NCBI RefSeq assembly: GCF_016597785.1
Contig: NZ_JAENJG010000001.1
Location: forward strand, 1,798,001 to 1,862,000
Direction of reading: 5' to 3'
Length of the DNA: 64,000 bases
Source of the DNA: Leucobacter sp. L43
GTDB lineage: Bacteria > Actinomycetota > Actinomycetes > Actinomycetales > Microbacteriaceae
The position numbers and the translations under genes were made by a program. The number at the start of each line of letters is the position of its first letter. The first letter of the stretch is position 1. A model generated the notes under the pieces. The model saw only the letters and a list, made by a program, of their open reading frames with translations. It did not search any database and had not been told where the DNA came from. Shown in pieces: positions 17,262 through 25,953 of this stretch.

Positions 17262-18215
17262 ATGCACCAGATCATCATCATCGGATCCGGCCCCGCCGGT
17301 TTCACTGCGGCAATCTACGCTGCGCGCGCCGGTCTCAAGCCTGTGCTGTTCGCGAGCGCCGTAGGCATCGGCGGTGAACTGATGAACACGACGGAAGTCG
17401 AGAACTTCCCCGGTTTCCCCGAGGGCGTGCAGGGCCCCGACCTCATGCAGAAGATGCAAGAGCAGGCTGAGCGCTTCGGCACCGAGGTCATCTACGACGA
17501 CATCACCGAGGTGGACTTCTCCGGCGAGATGAAGCGAGTGACCGCGGGAGACGGATCGGTCCACGAGGCCCACACGGTGATCTACGCCACAGGTTCGGCG
17601 TACCGCAAGCTCGGAATCGCCGACGAGGACCGACTGTCCGGGCACGGCGTCTCCTGGTGCGCGACCTGCGACGGCTTCTTCTTCCGCGAGAAGACGATCG
17701 CGGTGGTCGGCGGCGGCGACTCGGCGATGGAGGAGGCGACCTTCCTCACCCGCTTCGCGGACAAGGTCTTCGTCATTCACCGCCGCGAGGAGCTCAAGGC
17801 GTCCAAGATCATGCAGCAGCGCGCGTTCGACAATCCGAAGATCGAGTTCGTCTGGAATTCCGAGGTCGCCGCGATCCAAGGCGAATCCGAACTCACCGGC
17901 ATCACGCTGCGCGACACGGTCGACGGCTCGGAGCGCGATCTCGCCCTCGACGGCCTGTTCATCGCAATCGGCAACGACCCGCGCACGCACCTCGTGCACG
18001 GCAAGCTCGACCTGACCGCTGACGGAACCATCGCCGTGGAAGGGCGCAGTTCTCGCACCTCTTCGCCTGGCGTGTTCGCGGCTGGAGACGTCATCGACCC
18101 GTCATACCGGCAGGCGATCACTGCAGCAGCCTCGGGCACCGTGGCCGCACTCGACGCCGAGCACTACCTCGCGGCTCGCGAGCAAGCCGAGCAGATCGCA
18201 CTCGCGACTGTCTAA
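17262..18215 (+). CDS. trxB: Thioredoxin-disulfide reductase
   Basis: 317 residues. FAD-binding [17 protein letters not shown] at the N-terminus, redox-active CATCDG near residue 132, NADPH-binding [10 protein letters not shown] and a C-terminal FAD motif GVFAAGDV. It reduces thioredoxin with NADPH. An AAGGAGCG ribosome binding site supports the start at 17262. It is followed 28 bases on by trxA, the usual pairing near the actinobacterial origin. Confidence 0.97.
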   Translation: MHQIIIIGSGPAGFTAAIYAARAGLKPVLFASAVGIGGELMNTTEVENFPGFPEGVQGPDLMQKMQEQAERFGTEVIYDDITEVDFSGEMKRVTAGDGSVHEAHTVIYATGSAYRKLGIADEDRLSGHGVSWCATCDGFFFREKTIAVVGGGDSAMEEATFLTRFADKVFVIHRREELKASKIMQQRAFDNPKIEFVWNSEVAAIQGESELTGITLRDTVDGSERDLALDGLFIAIGNDPRTHLVHGKLDLTADGTIAVEGRSSRTSSPGVFAAGDVIDPSYRQAITAAASGTVAALDAEHYLAAREQAEQIALATV

Positions 18216-18243
18216 CCGCAAGAAATCGTCAGAAGGAGTCACC

Positions 18244-18567
18244 ATGTCACAAGCAATCACCGTCGACGAGCAGAGCTTCGAGCAGGCCGTTCTCCAGAGC
18301 GACGTCCCCGTGCTCGTCGATTTCTGGGCAGAATGGTGCGGCCCGTGCCGCGCGGTCGCGCCCGTGCTCGATCAGATCGCCGCTGAGAACGAGGGCAAGA
18401 TCATCATCGCGAAGCTGAACGTCGATGAGAACCCGAACCTAGCTGCGCAGTACCGCATCACGTCCATCCCGGCCATGAAGGTCTTCAAGGGCGGAGCCGA
18501 GGTTCGCGAAATCATCGGCGCGATGCCGAAGCCGATGATCGAGAAGCACCTCGACGGCATCATCTAA
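18244..18567 (+). CDS. trxA: Thioredoxin
   Basis: 107 residues, classic thioredoxin fold with active site WCGPCR near residue 31 and the cis-proline loop [13 protein letters not shown]. It reduces protein disulfides using electrons from TrxB. AAGGAG lies upstream of the ATG. The gene ends just before a strong bidirectional terminator separating it from parB. Confidence 0.97.
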   Translation: MSQAITVDEQSFEQAVLQSDVPVLVDFWAEWCGPCRAVAPVLDQIAAENEGKIIIAKLNVDENPNLAAQYRITSIPAMKVFKGGAEVREIIGAMPKPMIEKHLDGII

Positions 18568-18599
18568 GCCGCGCAACCGGAGGTTCGCCTCCGTCACGC

Positions 18600-18644
18600 A
18601 GCACAGCGGCCGGCGATCGTCACTCGATCGCCGGCCGCTGTGCT
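18600..18644. terminator. Bidirectional terminator between trxA and parB
   Basis: A perfect 20-base-pair inverted repeat (18600-18619 with 18625-18644) around a five-base TCACT loop. It lies between convergent trxA and parB and would work in both directions. The arms are very GC-rich and no U-tract follows. Confidence 0.85.
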
Positions 18645-18750
18645 GTCTGCAGGCGACACGCCTCACATCGCCGGCGCTGCGCCCGGCGACACGGGCGGAC
18701 ACCGGCGACGTCGAGCAGACGCGCTCAGGCCACTCCACGCAGGTGCGAGG

Positions 18751-19761
18751 TCAGGCGCCGAAGCCGGGGTCTCCGAGATCGGAGAGGATGCGCTTGAGGT
18801 CTGCGATCGTGGCGAAGTCGATGACGATCTGCCCCTTCTTCGCCCCGAGCTTGACGGCGACACGCGTGTCGAAGCGGTCGCCGAGTCGCTCGGCGATCTC
18901 GCCGAGCTGCGCCTGCACGCCTCCGGCTCGCGGTTTCGGCTTGTTCCGCTTCGGCAGCTCGGAGGCGGCAGCCTCAGCGGCACGCACCGACAGGCCCTCG
19001 TTCACCACCTTGTCGGCGAGGCGCTGCATGGCATCGACATCGCCGTCGAGCGAGAGGATCGCACGAGCGTGACCCGCCGTGAGCACCCCGGCGGCTACTC
19101 GTGCCTGCACGGGCTCGGGGAGGCGCAGGAGACGAATCGTATTCGACACCTGCGGTCGTGATCGGCCGATGCGCTCCGCGAGCTGCTCCTGCGTGATCCC
19201 GAAATCGGCGAGCAGTTGCTGATACGCGGACGCTTCCTCCAGCGGATTGAGCTGGGCCCGGTGCAGGTTCTCGAGCAGCGCGTCGCGCAGCATGTGCTCA
19301 TCGGCGGTACTCCGCACGATCGCGGGAATCGTCTCCAGCCCCGCGCGCTTCGACGCTCGCAAGCGACGCTCGCCCATGATCAACTCGTAGCGGGCGCCAT
19401 CGGCCGGTTCGGGCTCGATCGCGCGCACCACGATGGGCTGGAACACGCCGAACTCCCGCACGCTGTGCGTCAATTCGTCGAGCGCCTGCTCGTCGAACTC
19501 GGTGCGCGGCTGCGCGCGGTTCGGAACGACGTCAGCGACATCGAGACGGGTCAGGCGAGCTCCCGGCACTTCCTGCAGCGGCGCCGTTTCCGCGGCAGGC
19601 GTTCCGCCCTCCTCCGTGGTGACGTTCGCATCGGCACCGGCTGCGCTCAGCCCGGCGCTCGACGGGAAGAAGACGTCGACGGGACGCTCTTCGCCCGACG
19701 ACGACTGCGGAATGAGCGCGCCGATTCCGCGACCGAGACCGCCTCGTTTCTTGGTCGCCAT
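18751..19761 (-). CDS. parB: Chromosome partitioning protein ParB
   Basis: 336 residues. Basic N-terminus with GLGRGIGALIP, the CTP-binding ParB/Srx domain with GERRLRASKRAG near residue 130, the helix-turn-helix domain (QEQLAERIGRSRPQVSNTIRLLRLP) and a C-terminal dimerisation region. It binds parS, spreads as a CTP-dependent clamp and recruits ParA and SMC. It lies three bases downstream of parA in the parA-parB order. Five parS or near-parS sites are found in the window. Confidence 0.96.
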   Translation of the reverse strand: MATKKRGGLGRGIGALIPQSSSGEERPVDVFFPSSAGLSAAGADANVTTEEGGTPAAETAPLQEVPGARLTRLDVADVVPNRAQPRTEFDEQALDELTHSVREFGVFQPIVVRAIEPEPADGARYELIMGERRLRASKRAGLETIPAIVRSTADEHMLRDALLENLHRAQLNPLEEASAYQQLLADFGITQEQLAERIGRSRPQVSNTIRLLRLPEPVQARVAAGVLTAGHARAILSLDGDVDAMQRLADKVVNEGLSVRAAEAAASELPKRNKPKPRAGGVQAQLGEIAERLGDRFDTRVAVKLGAKKGQIVIDFATIADLKRILSDLGDPGFGA

Positions 19762-19764
19762 GCG

Positions 19765-20688
19765 TTACGCCTTTCCTTCATGCTGTGTACCGGCTGTCGC
19801 CGGGAGACTGCCACGTTCGCCGCGCTCGGCGATCTCAGCCGCGGCCTCCAGATATGCGAGCGCTCCGATCGAAGCTCCGTCATACGCGTGCACCGTTTGC
19901 CCGTAGCTGGGAGCCTCAGAGATGCGCACGGATCGCGGGACGATCGCGCTGAGCACCTGTTCGGGGAAGTGCGCACGCACTTCTCCGGCCACTTCCTGTG
20001 CGAGGTTCGTTCGGGCGTCGTACATCGTCAACAGAATCGTGGAGATGCGCAGGCCCGGATTCAAGTGCTTCTGGATGAGCTGGATGTTCCCGAGCAGCTG
20101 GCTCAAGCCCTCCAGCGCGTAGTACTCGGTCTGGATCGGGATGAGCACCTCGTCGGCTGCGACAAAGGCGTTGACCGTCAGAAGCCCGAGCGAGGGCGGG
20201 CAATCGATGAAGACGTAGTGATACTTGCGCTCTGATTCCGCGAGGAAGGTCTGCAGCGCCGTGCGCAGCCGCTGCTCTCGCGCGACCAGCGACACGAGTT
20301 CGATCTCCGCGCCGGCGAGGTTGATGGTGGAGGGGACGCACCACAGATTCTCGTGATCAGAGGTCGGCTGCAGCGCGTCGGGGATCGTGTCATCGCCGAG
20401 GAGCACGTCGTAGATGCTCGTGATCTCGGGGCGATGGGGGACGCCGAGTGCCGTCGAGGCGTTTCCCTGCGGGTCCATATCGATGACCAGCACCGTCGCG
20501 CCGCGGCGGGCCAGGGCCGCGGCAAGATTGACGGTGGTCGTCGTCTTTCCGACGCCGCCCTTCTGGTTCGAGACCGTGATGATGCGCGTCTCAGCGGGGA
20601 GAGGCGACACCGTCTCCGCGAGTTTGCGCCGTCGCCGAATCTTGTCGACGAGATGGTCGCCGACCAGCGACTTCTCCGCTTCAGCCAT
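19765..20688 (-). CDS. parA: Chromosome partitioning ATPase ParA
   Basis: 307 residues. Deviant Walker A KGGVGKTTTT near residue 43 and the MDPQGNAS motif mark the ParA/MinD family. A basic N-terminal extension of about 35 residues precedes the ATPase core. It forms DNA-bound ATP dimers that move ParB-parS complexes. Its start lies within the rsmG 3' end (eight-base overlap), so the rsmG-parA-parB unit is coupled. Confidence 0.96.
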   Translation of the reverse strand: MAEAEKSLVGDHLVDKIRRRRKLAETVSPLPAETRIITVSNQKGGVGKTTTTVNLAAALARRGATVLVIDMDPQGNASTALGVPHRPEITSIYDVLLGDDTIPDALQPTSDHENLWCVPSTINLAGAEIELVSLVAREQRLRTALQTFLAESERKYHYVFIDCPPSLGLLTVNAFVAADEVLIPIQTEYYALEGLSQLLGNIQLIQKHLNPGLRISTILLTMYDARTNLAQEVAGEVRAHFPEQVLSAIVPRSVRISEAPSYGQTVHAYDGASIGALAYLEAAAEIAERGERGSLPATAGTQHEGKA

Positions 20689-21343
20689 GTCTCACGATTT
20701 TAGCCCGAAAGACGCGGGTCGTCTCCGCAAGCAGCTCCTGCGCGAACAAGTCCGCACCGAGCTCGACCACAGCCACGTCACGCACCCGAAACTTGCGAAG
20801 CACCTTCGCCGCGGCTTCGATCTCTGCATCGACAGCAGCGCCCTTCAGGAACAGCATCTCGCCCCCGTCGCGGAGCAACGGGGCCGTCAGTGGGACGAGC
20901 TTGCGGAGCGCGGTCACAGCTCGAGCCGTGATCTGGTCGACCTCCCACGCATCGTGGAACTCCTCGGCGCGCCCTCGGCGCACTTCGGCGTTCTCCAATC
21001 CGAGTACCTCGATCTGCTCCTGCAGCCACGCGCATCGTCGCTCCATCGGCTCCACGAACAGGAAGTGCGCGTCCGGGCGCACGATCGCGAGAACCAGGCC
21101 GGGCAACCCGCCGCCGGTACCGATGTCGGCGACCTGAGCACCACTGCCGATGAGTGGGGCGAGCAGTGCGCTGTTGAGCACATGGCGTGTCCAGAGACGC
21201 GGCGCCTCAAGGGGACCGATGAGCCCGAGCTGCTCGCCGCGCGTGCCGAGGTCCGCGGTGAACGCGCGCAGCATCTCGATGCGGTCGCCGGCGAGCAGCG
21301 GTGCGGCGGCGGGTTCCTGCTCGATCACCTGCTCAGCGGGCAT
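20681..21343 (-). CDS. rsmG: 16S rRNA (guanine-N7) methyltransferase RsmG
   Basis: 220 residues. SAM-binding motif DIGTGGGLPGLVLA near residue 72 and the RsmG-typical RHVLNS motif upstream of it. It methylates G527 (E. coli numbering) in 16S rRNA; loss gives low-level streptomycin resistance in other species. It overlaps parA by eight bases. A perfect parS site lies 15 bases upstream of its start. Confidence 0.95.
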   Translation of the reverse strand: MPAEQVIEQEPAAAPLLAGDRIEMLRAFTADLGTRGEQLGLIGPLEAPRLWTRHVLNSALLAPLIGSGAQVADIGTGGGLPGLVLAIVRPDAHFLFVEPMERRCAWLQEQIEVLGLENAEVRRGRAEEFHDAWEVDQITARAVTALRKLVPLTAPLLRDGGEMLFLKGAAVDAEIEAAAKVLRKFRVRDVAVVELGADLFAQELLAETTRVFRAKIVRHG

Positions 21344-21358
21344 GGCGGTCCTTCCGGA

Positions 21359-21372
21359 GTTTCACGTGAAAC
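21359..21372. promoter_or_regulatory. parS site (perfect)
   Basis: GTTTCACGTGAAAC, a perfect 14-base palindrome matching the ParB target core, in the 39-base gap between jag and rsmG. It lies about 1.6 kb from parB. Confidence 0.9.
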
Positions 21373-21382
21373 AGGGGTGAGT

Positions 21383-21889
21383 TCATCCCCGGCTGATGAT
21401 GAGACGGCGATCACGGCCTTCACCGCGGGACTCCGAGAAGTAACCGCGATCCGCGACGTCGTCGTGCACCAGTTTGCGTTCGTAGGACGACATGGGCTCG
21501 AGCTCGACCTGCTCGCGGCCCGCGGCGATCTGCGCCACCGCCGAATCGACCATGCGCTTGAGTTCGGTGGCTCGCGCGTCCCGCGATCCCCCCACATCGA
21601 CGATCAGGCGCGAGAAACGCCCCGTCTTCGCCTGCACGGCGAGACGAGTGAGATCTTGCAGCGCCTGCACGGTATCGACCCCCGCGAGACGGTCGAGATC
21701 GACGTCCCCTCCGGTCACCGAGACGTATGCCCGGCCGTTCGCGACGTCGATATCGATGTCGCCGTCGAGATCCGCGATATCGAGAAGCCCCTCGATGTAG
21801 TCGGCAGCGAGGTCGCCGTCGGCCTCGAGTTCTTCGAGGCTGAGTTCAGCAGTCGAGGTGTCAGGTGCGGTGCGATCGTCGGTCGTCAT
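21383..21889 (-). CDS. jag: Jag/KhpB-type RNA-binding protein (KH and R3H domains)
   Basis: 168 residues. An acidic N-terminus (about 1-25), a KH-like middle domain and a C-terminal R3H domain (MSSYERKLVHDDVADRG, ending SRGEGRDRRLIISRG). It binds RNA together with KhpA in other bacteria and is linked to cell shape and division there. The start at 21889 overlaps the yidC stop by one base (TGATG); an in-frame GTG at 21892 is an alternative. The yidC-jag-rsmG order is conserved. Confidence 0.92.
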   Translation of the reverse strand: MTTDDRTAPDTSTAELSLEELEADGDLAADYIEGLLDIADLDGDIDIDVANGRAYVSVTGGDVDLDRLAGVDTVQALQDLTRLAVQAKTGRFSRLIVDVGGSRDARATELKRMVDSAVAQIAAGREQVELEPMSSYERKLVHDDVADRGYFSESRGEGRDRRLIISRG

Positions 21890-22842
21890 CACTTGCCCTT
21901 CTTCTTCGAACGCTTGGCGCTGACCGGCTGCTGGCGCTGACCGGCCTTCGGGGGAGCGATCTCCTCGCCGCGAGCCTGCGCGCGCTTCTCATCGTCGGTC
22001 AGCTTGCCCTTCGCCTTGAGGCGCTCCTGCCGCGCGCGCCACGCATCACTGCCCGGGGTCGGCATGTTGCGGATCACGATGAACTGCTGGGCCATGGTCC
22101 AGAGGTTGGAGGTGAACCAGTAGACGTTCAGCGCGAGCGGGAATGCAACGCCTGAGAAGAGGAACGCGAAGGGGATGATGTACAGCAGGATGCGCTGCTG
22201 ACGGTACATCGGCGAGTTCTTCGTCTCATCGGAGACGTTCTTCGACATGATCTGCAGCTGCGTGAAGAACTGCGAACCGATCATCAGGATGACGTTGATG
22301 CCCAGGAGCACCACGACCGTCCAGTTGCCGGACTCCCAGCCCTGCGTGAAGGTCATCTTCAGCGGAGCACCGAAGAGCTCAGCGGCATTGAAGTTCTTCG
22401 TCAGCTCCGCCGTCATGAAGCCGATGCCGGTGGTGTTATCGGACGCGTGCCGGAGTACGTAGAAGAGCGAGAAGAAGACCGGCATCTGGATGAGGATCGG
22501 CAGGCACGAGGAGAACGGGTTGGTCCCGTGCTTCTTGTAGAGCGCCATCGTCTCCCGGCTCATCGCCTCTCGGGAGTACTGATCCTTCTTGCCCTTGTAC
22601 TTGTCCTGGATCTTCTTCATCTCGGGCGCGAGATCCATCATGCGGCGCTGCGACTTGATCTGCCGCACCGTCACGGGGATCAGCGCCGAGCGGACCACGA
22701 CCACGAGGCCGATGATCGAGAGCACCCACGTGAGGCCCGACTCGGGGTCCATGCCGATCCACGTGAAGGCCTGATGCCAGACCGCGAGCACGAGCTCGAC
22801 GAGCCAGCGGAGCGGCCACAGGATTGTTTCGAAGAAGTCCAC
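21889..22842 (-). CDS. yidC: Membrane protein insertase YidC (Oxa1 family)
   Basis: 317 residues, GTG start. Five membrane helices of the 60KD_IMP/Oxa1 core, with ITVRQIKSQRRMMDLAPEMKKIQDKYKGK as the cytoplasmic helical hairpin after the first core helix, and a basic C-terminal tail (KRSKKKGK). It inserts and folds membrane proteins with or without SecYEG. No lipoprotein cysteine is visible. It lies four bases downstream of yidD in the rpmH-rnpA-yidD-yidC operon. Confidence 0.96.
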   Translation of the reverse strand: MDFFETILWPLRWLVELVLAVWHQAFTWIGMDPESGLTWVLSIIGLVVVVRSALIPVTVRQIKSQRRMMDLAPEMKKIQDKYKGKKDQYSREAMSRETMALYKKHGTNPFSSCLPILIQMPVFFSLFYVLRHASDNTTGIGFMTAELTKNFNAAELFGAPLKMTFTQGWESGNWTVVVLLGINVILMIGSQFFTQLQIMSKNVSDETKNSPMYRQQRILLYIIPFAFLFSGVAFPLALNVYWFTSNLWTMAQQFIVIRNMPTPGSDAWRARQERLKAKGKLTDDEKRAQARGEEIAPPKAGQRQQPVSAKRSKKKGK

Positions 22843-22846
22843 CGGG

Positions 22847-23155
22847 TTAAGCCTTTCGCTCGATGGGGCGGACGAAGCCGCGGGTGTTGGTCACGAAGTG
22901 GGAGTGCGCACGCGGCGGGACGTCATCGATGCCGCCGGCAGTGAAGGGATTGCAGCGCAGCAACCGCCACGCAGTGAGAACGGTTCCGACAATGAATCCG
23001 CGGATTTGATACGCCTCAACAGCGTATCTGGAACACGATGGATAATACCTGCACACTTCGCCATAGAGCGGTGAGACGACGCGGCGGTAGGCGTGCATGC
23101 AAGCGAGAGCGGCATTACGGGGTGCCAACCAGATTTCGGCTGCGACCCGGATCAT
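22847..23155 (-). CDS. yidD: Membrane protein insertion efficiency factor YidD
   Basis: 102 residues. The conserved HAYRRVVSPLYGEVCRYYPSCSRY core with three cysteines, then YAVEAYQIRG and CNPFTAGGIDDVP, defines YidD. It aids YidC-dependent insertion. The start at 23155 overlaps the rnpA stop by four bases (ATGA). A much longer upstream extension of the frame overlaps rnpA and is not used. Confidence 0.94.
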   Translation of the reverse strand: MIRVAAEIWLAPRNAALACMHAYRRVVSPLYGEVCRYYPSCSRYAVEAYQIRGFIVGTVLTAWRLLRCNPFTAGGIDDVPPRAHSHFVTNTRGFVRPIERKA

Positions 23156-23514
23156 GAGCGCGTCTCCGTCGACGCTTGGCGGCGCTCCACCCGATCGAGC
23201 GCACGGTTGATCTCCCGCTCGAGCTCCGCGAACGGAGCATCCGCCGCGGCGGGGAGCGCACGAAAGACCACGTCTACACCCGTCGCCCCGTTCCGCAGGC
23301 GTTGCTCCACGATCGACTTCATTCGCCGACGCACCAGGTTCCTGGTCACCGCATTGCCCACAGCCTTGGAGATGATGAACCCGAATCGAGCGGCATCCTC
23401 CGGTGAACGCAAAACCGCGTGGGTGATGCATAGTGCACCACCCACGCGGCGTCCGGCACGTACGGTCTGCCGGTAGTCCTCTCCCCGGGTGACTCGATTG
23501 CGCCGTGCAGGCAT
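23152..23514 (-). CDS. rnpA: Ribonuclease P protein component
   Basis: 120 residues. Basic N-terminus ARRNRVTRGEDYRQTVRAGRR and the RNase P signature GNAVTRNLVRRRMKSI near residue 52. It helps the catalytic RNA (not in this window) process tRNA precursors. The start at 23514 matches the family N-terminus; an upstream in-frame start would overlap the rpmH region. It is 25 bases from rpmH. Confidence 0.95.
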   Translation of the reverse strand: MPARRNRVTRGEDYRQTVRAGRRVGGALCITHAVLRSPEDAARFGFIISKAVGNAVTRNLVRRRMKSIVEQRLRNGATGVDVVFRALPAAADAPFAELEREINRALDRVERRQASTETRS

Positions 23515-23539
23515 GATCGATCCCGGGGGAGTACGACGA

Positions 23540-23677
23540 TTACGCGGTGAGCTTCGAGCGGCCCTTGCCGCGACGAGCTGCGACGATGGCGCGGCCCGCA
23601 CGGGTGCGCATCCGGGCGCGGAAGCCGTGCACCTTGGCGCGGCGGCGGTTGTTGGGCTGGAAGGTACGCTTGCTCAT
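23540..23677 (-). CDS. rpmH: 50S ribosomal protein L34
   Basis: 45 residues, very basic: [22 protein letters not shown], ending GRSKLTA. It is the classic first gene of the rpmH-rnpA-yidD-yidC-jag run, divergent from dnaA. Its start is chosen at the conserved MSKRTFQP. Confidence 0.98.
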   Translation of the reverse strand: MSKRTFQPNNRRRAKVHGFRARMRTRAGRAIVAARRGKGRSKLTA

Positions 23678-24087
23678 AGTGAAAACTCCGTGACTTATGG
23701 AATAGATCCCCGCGCCTCTCGGGCGGCGAGGAAGTCGGATGTCGGCCACTCGTGTGCGTGCGGTTCCTCATGTGCTCGACACGTTCCGAGCGCACGGTAG
23801 CGCACTCGTCTCACACGAGCCACCCATACAAGGTCTTCACTCTACGCCTTCCGCACCATTCCGTCAAAGTTGGGGAGGCAGGATCGCCGCCGGGCACGTG
23901 GATCGTGATCGAGAAATGGCGCGTTCCCACATCGACTTGCCTGTGGACAAATCTGTGACTAACGTGGGCGCAAGCGTTTCCACACGGCTGCACTCCGCTG
24001 ATTTCCCGCGAGATTGTGCCCGTCCCTCTGTGGATAAGCCTGGGTATAACAGGCATTCTTCATGATGAACAGCGAGCCGGGAGCGAC
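23678..24087. other. rpmH-dnaA intergenic region, left part of the origin
   Basis: 410 bases holding the divergent promoters of rpmH and dnaA. DnaA boxes: TGTGGACAA at 23942-23950 (actinobacterial form, reverse strand) and a perfect TGTGGATAA at 24029-24037. A possible dnaA -10, TATAAC (24045-24050), follows the second box closely, so DnaA could repress its own gene from there. The part next to rpmH (23700-23900) shows nothing else I can name. Confidence 0.65.
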
Positions 24088-25554
24088 GTGACTGAGGACG
24101 AACTGCAAGAAGTCTGGGATCGCGTCACCCAGGCGGTGATGAGTGATCCCGCCGTCGGCCCCGCCGTCGGAGCACAGCTCGCACTCGCTTTGCCGCGAGG
24201 CATCGCAGCCGGAACGCTCTATCTCGCCGTGCAACTCGACTTCACGCTCAAGCTGCTCGAGAACCGACTCCGCCCCGCGATCATGGCGGCGATCTCCCGC
24301 ATTCCGGAGGCGCGGGAGATCGACAACTTCATCGTCATCGTCGACGAAGACGCCCACCCTGACATCGACCCCGAGCCCGCTGCCGAGACGCCGTCCTCAT
24401 CCGAGCACGTGCGCGATTTCGACGGCGGCGGATTCGGCGGCTCACGGTTCGACTCGCCCCGTCACGACACCCAGCGCCCCGTTGCAGAACCACGGCGTCG
24501 ACACGGAGTCGACGATGCCCTCGACAGCCGGCTCAACGAGAAGTATCGATTCGACAGCTTCGTGATCGGGCAGTCCAACCGTTTCGCACATGCCGCTGCC
24601 GTCGCTGTCGCCGAAGCGCCGGCCCGCGCCTACAATCCATTGTTCATCTACGGCGATTCGGGTCTGGGCAAGACCCACCTGCTTCACGCCATCGGGCACT
24701 ACGCGCGCGAGCTCTTCCCGGACGTACGGGTTCGCTATGTCAGTTCCGAGGATTTCACCAACGATTTCATCAACTCCATCGCGAACAATCAAGGAGCGGC
24801 GTTTCACGCGCGCTATCGAAGCGTCGACATCCTTCTCGTCGACGACATTCAGTTCCTTGAAGACAAAGTGGAGACGCAGGAAGCCTTCTTCCACACGTTT
24901 AACACCCTGCACGACCACAACAAGCAAGTCGTCATCACGAGCGATGTGCAGCCGAAGCAGCTTCGGGGGTTCGAAGAGCGCATGCTCTCGCGATTCGAGT
25001 GGGGCCTGCTCACCGACATCCAGGTGCCCGATCTCGAGACGCGTATCGCGATCCTGCGCAAGAAGGCGGAGCGGGAGAATCTCGAGGTCGACTACAGCAT
25101 CCTCGAATTCATCGCGAGCAAGTTCTCATCGAACATCCGCGAACTCGAAGGCACCCTGATTCGGGTGACTGCATACGCGAGCCTGAATCAGCAGCGGATC
25201 GACATGCAGCTCGTGCACACGGTGCTCAAGGACCTCATCACGCTGGACGCCGATAACGAGGTGCAGCCCTCCGACATCATCAGCAAGACGGCAGAGTACT
25301 TCGACCTCTCGGTCGACGACCTGTACGGTCCGACGCGCGCGCAGCAGATCGCGACGTCGCGTCAGATCGCGATGTATCTCTGCCGCGAACTCACACCGCT
25401 CTCCCTTCCGAAGATCGGTCAGTTGTTCGGCGGCCGTGACCACACCACCGTCATGTACGCGCACAAGAAGATCTCCCAGCTCATCGCCGAACGGCGATCC
25501 ATCTACAACCAGGTCACCGAACTGACCACGCGCATCAAACAGGGCAGTCGATAG
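24088..25554 (+). CDS. dnaA: Chromosomal replication initiator DnaA
   Basis: 488 residues, GTG start with CGGGAG upstream. Domain I about 1-90, a Asp/Gly/Pro-rich linker domain II (about 90-150), AAA+ domain III with Walker A GDSGLGKTHLLHAIG near residue 190 and Walker B LLVDDIQFLEDK, and domain IV ending in the DNA-binding signature GGRDHTTVMYAHKKI. It binds DnaA boxes and opens oriC. An upstream in-frame start at 24016 is rejected because it lacks a ribosome binding site and family similarity. Confidence 0.98.
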   Translation: MTEDELQEVWDRVTQAVMSDPAVGPAVGAQLALALPRGIAAGTLYLAVQLDFTLKLLENRLRPAIMAAISRIPEAREIDNFIVIVDEDAHPDIDPEPAAETPSSSEHVRDFDGGGFGGSRFDSPRHDTQRPVAEPRRRHGVDDALDSRLNEKYRFDSFVIGQSNRFAHAAAVAVAEAPARAYNPLFIYGDSGLGKTHLLHAIGHYARELFPDVRVRYVSSEDFTNDFINSIANNQGAAFHARYRSVDILLVDDIQFLEDKVETQEAFFHTFNTLHDHNKQVVITSDVQPKQLRGFEERMLSRFEWGLLTDIQVPDLETRIAILRKKAERENLEVDYSILEFIASKFSSNIRELEGTLIRVTAYASLNQQRIDMQLVHTVLKDLITLDADNEVQPSDIISKTAEYFDLSVDDLYGPTRAQQIATSRQIAMYLCRELTPLSLPKIGQLFGGRDHTTVMYAHKKISQLIAERRSIYNQVTELTTRIKQGSR

Positions 25555-25953
25555 AGAAGTTATCCACAGGCCACTCGCCGAGTGTGGATAGTTGGGGAGA
25601 ACTCGCCCGCGCCTGTGCATGGATCCGGGAAGCCTGTGAGGGAGCCTCCTGTCGCCGGGTTCCGCATGATTCCGCGGATCGCAATCCATCCACCACGATT
25701 GCACAAGTCACAGACGTGTAGTTCCGTTACAAGAATTGATGTGCCGGGACTTATCCACAGAATCCACAGACGTTAACACTGTTAACACTTCTCATTCTTT
25801 TCAACGGGCACTCGATCACACACACGGTGATCGGCGAAGAGACCCGTGAACGATGACACGAACGTCGACCGGATGCTGAGGCTCGACGAGTGTGCAAAGA
25901 TTGTCAGGCCGAGGAGAACGACGCGACCCAGAACGCGTGCGAAGGGAAGCCCG
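25555..25953. other. oriC: Replication origin region oriC (dnaA-dnaN)
   Basis: 399 bases between dnaA and dnaN. DnaA boxes: TTATCCACA at 25560-25568 and 25751-25759 (perfect), TGTGGATAG at 25583-25591 and GAATCCACA at 25760-25768 (degenerate). Directly after the last pair comes an AT-rich segment (25770-25805) with a tandem direct repeat GTTAACACT (25772-25780 and 25781-25789), the best candidate unwinding element. The middle, 25600-25740, has no clear boxes. Confidence 0.85.

Noticed and set aside
21340-21380. Transcription factor operator before rsmG
   Set aside because: The palindrome is exactly parS, so ParB is the simpler explanation.
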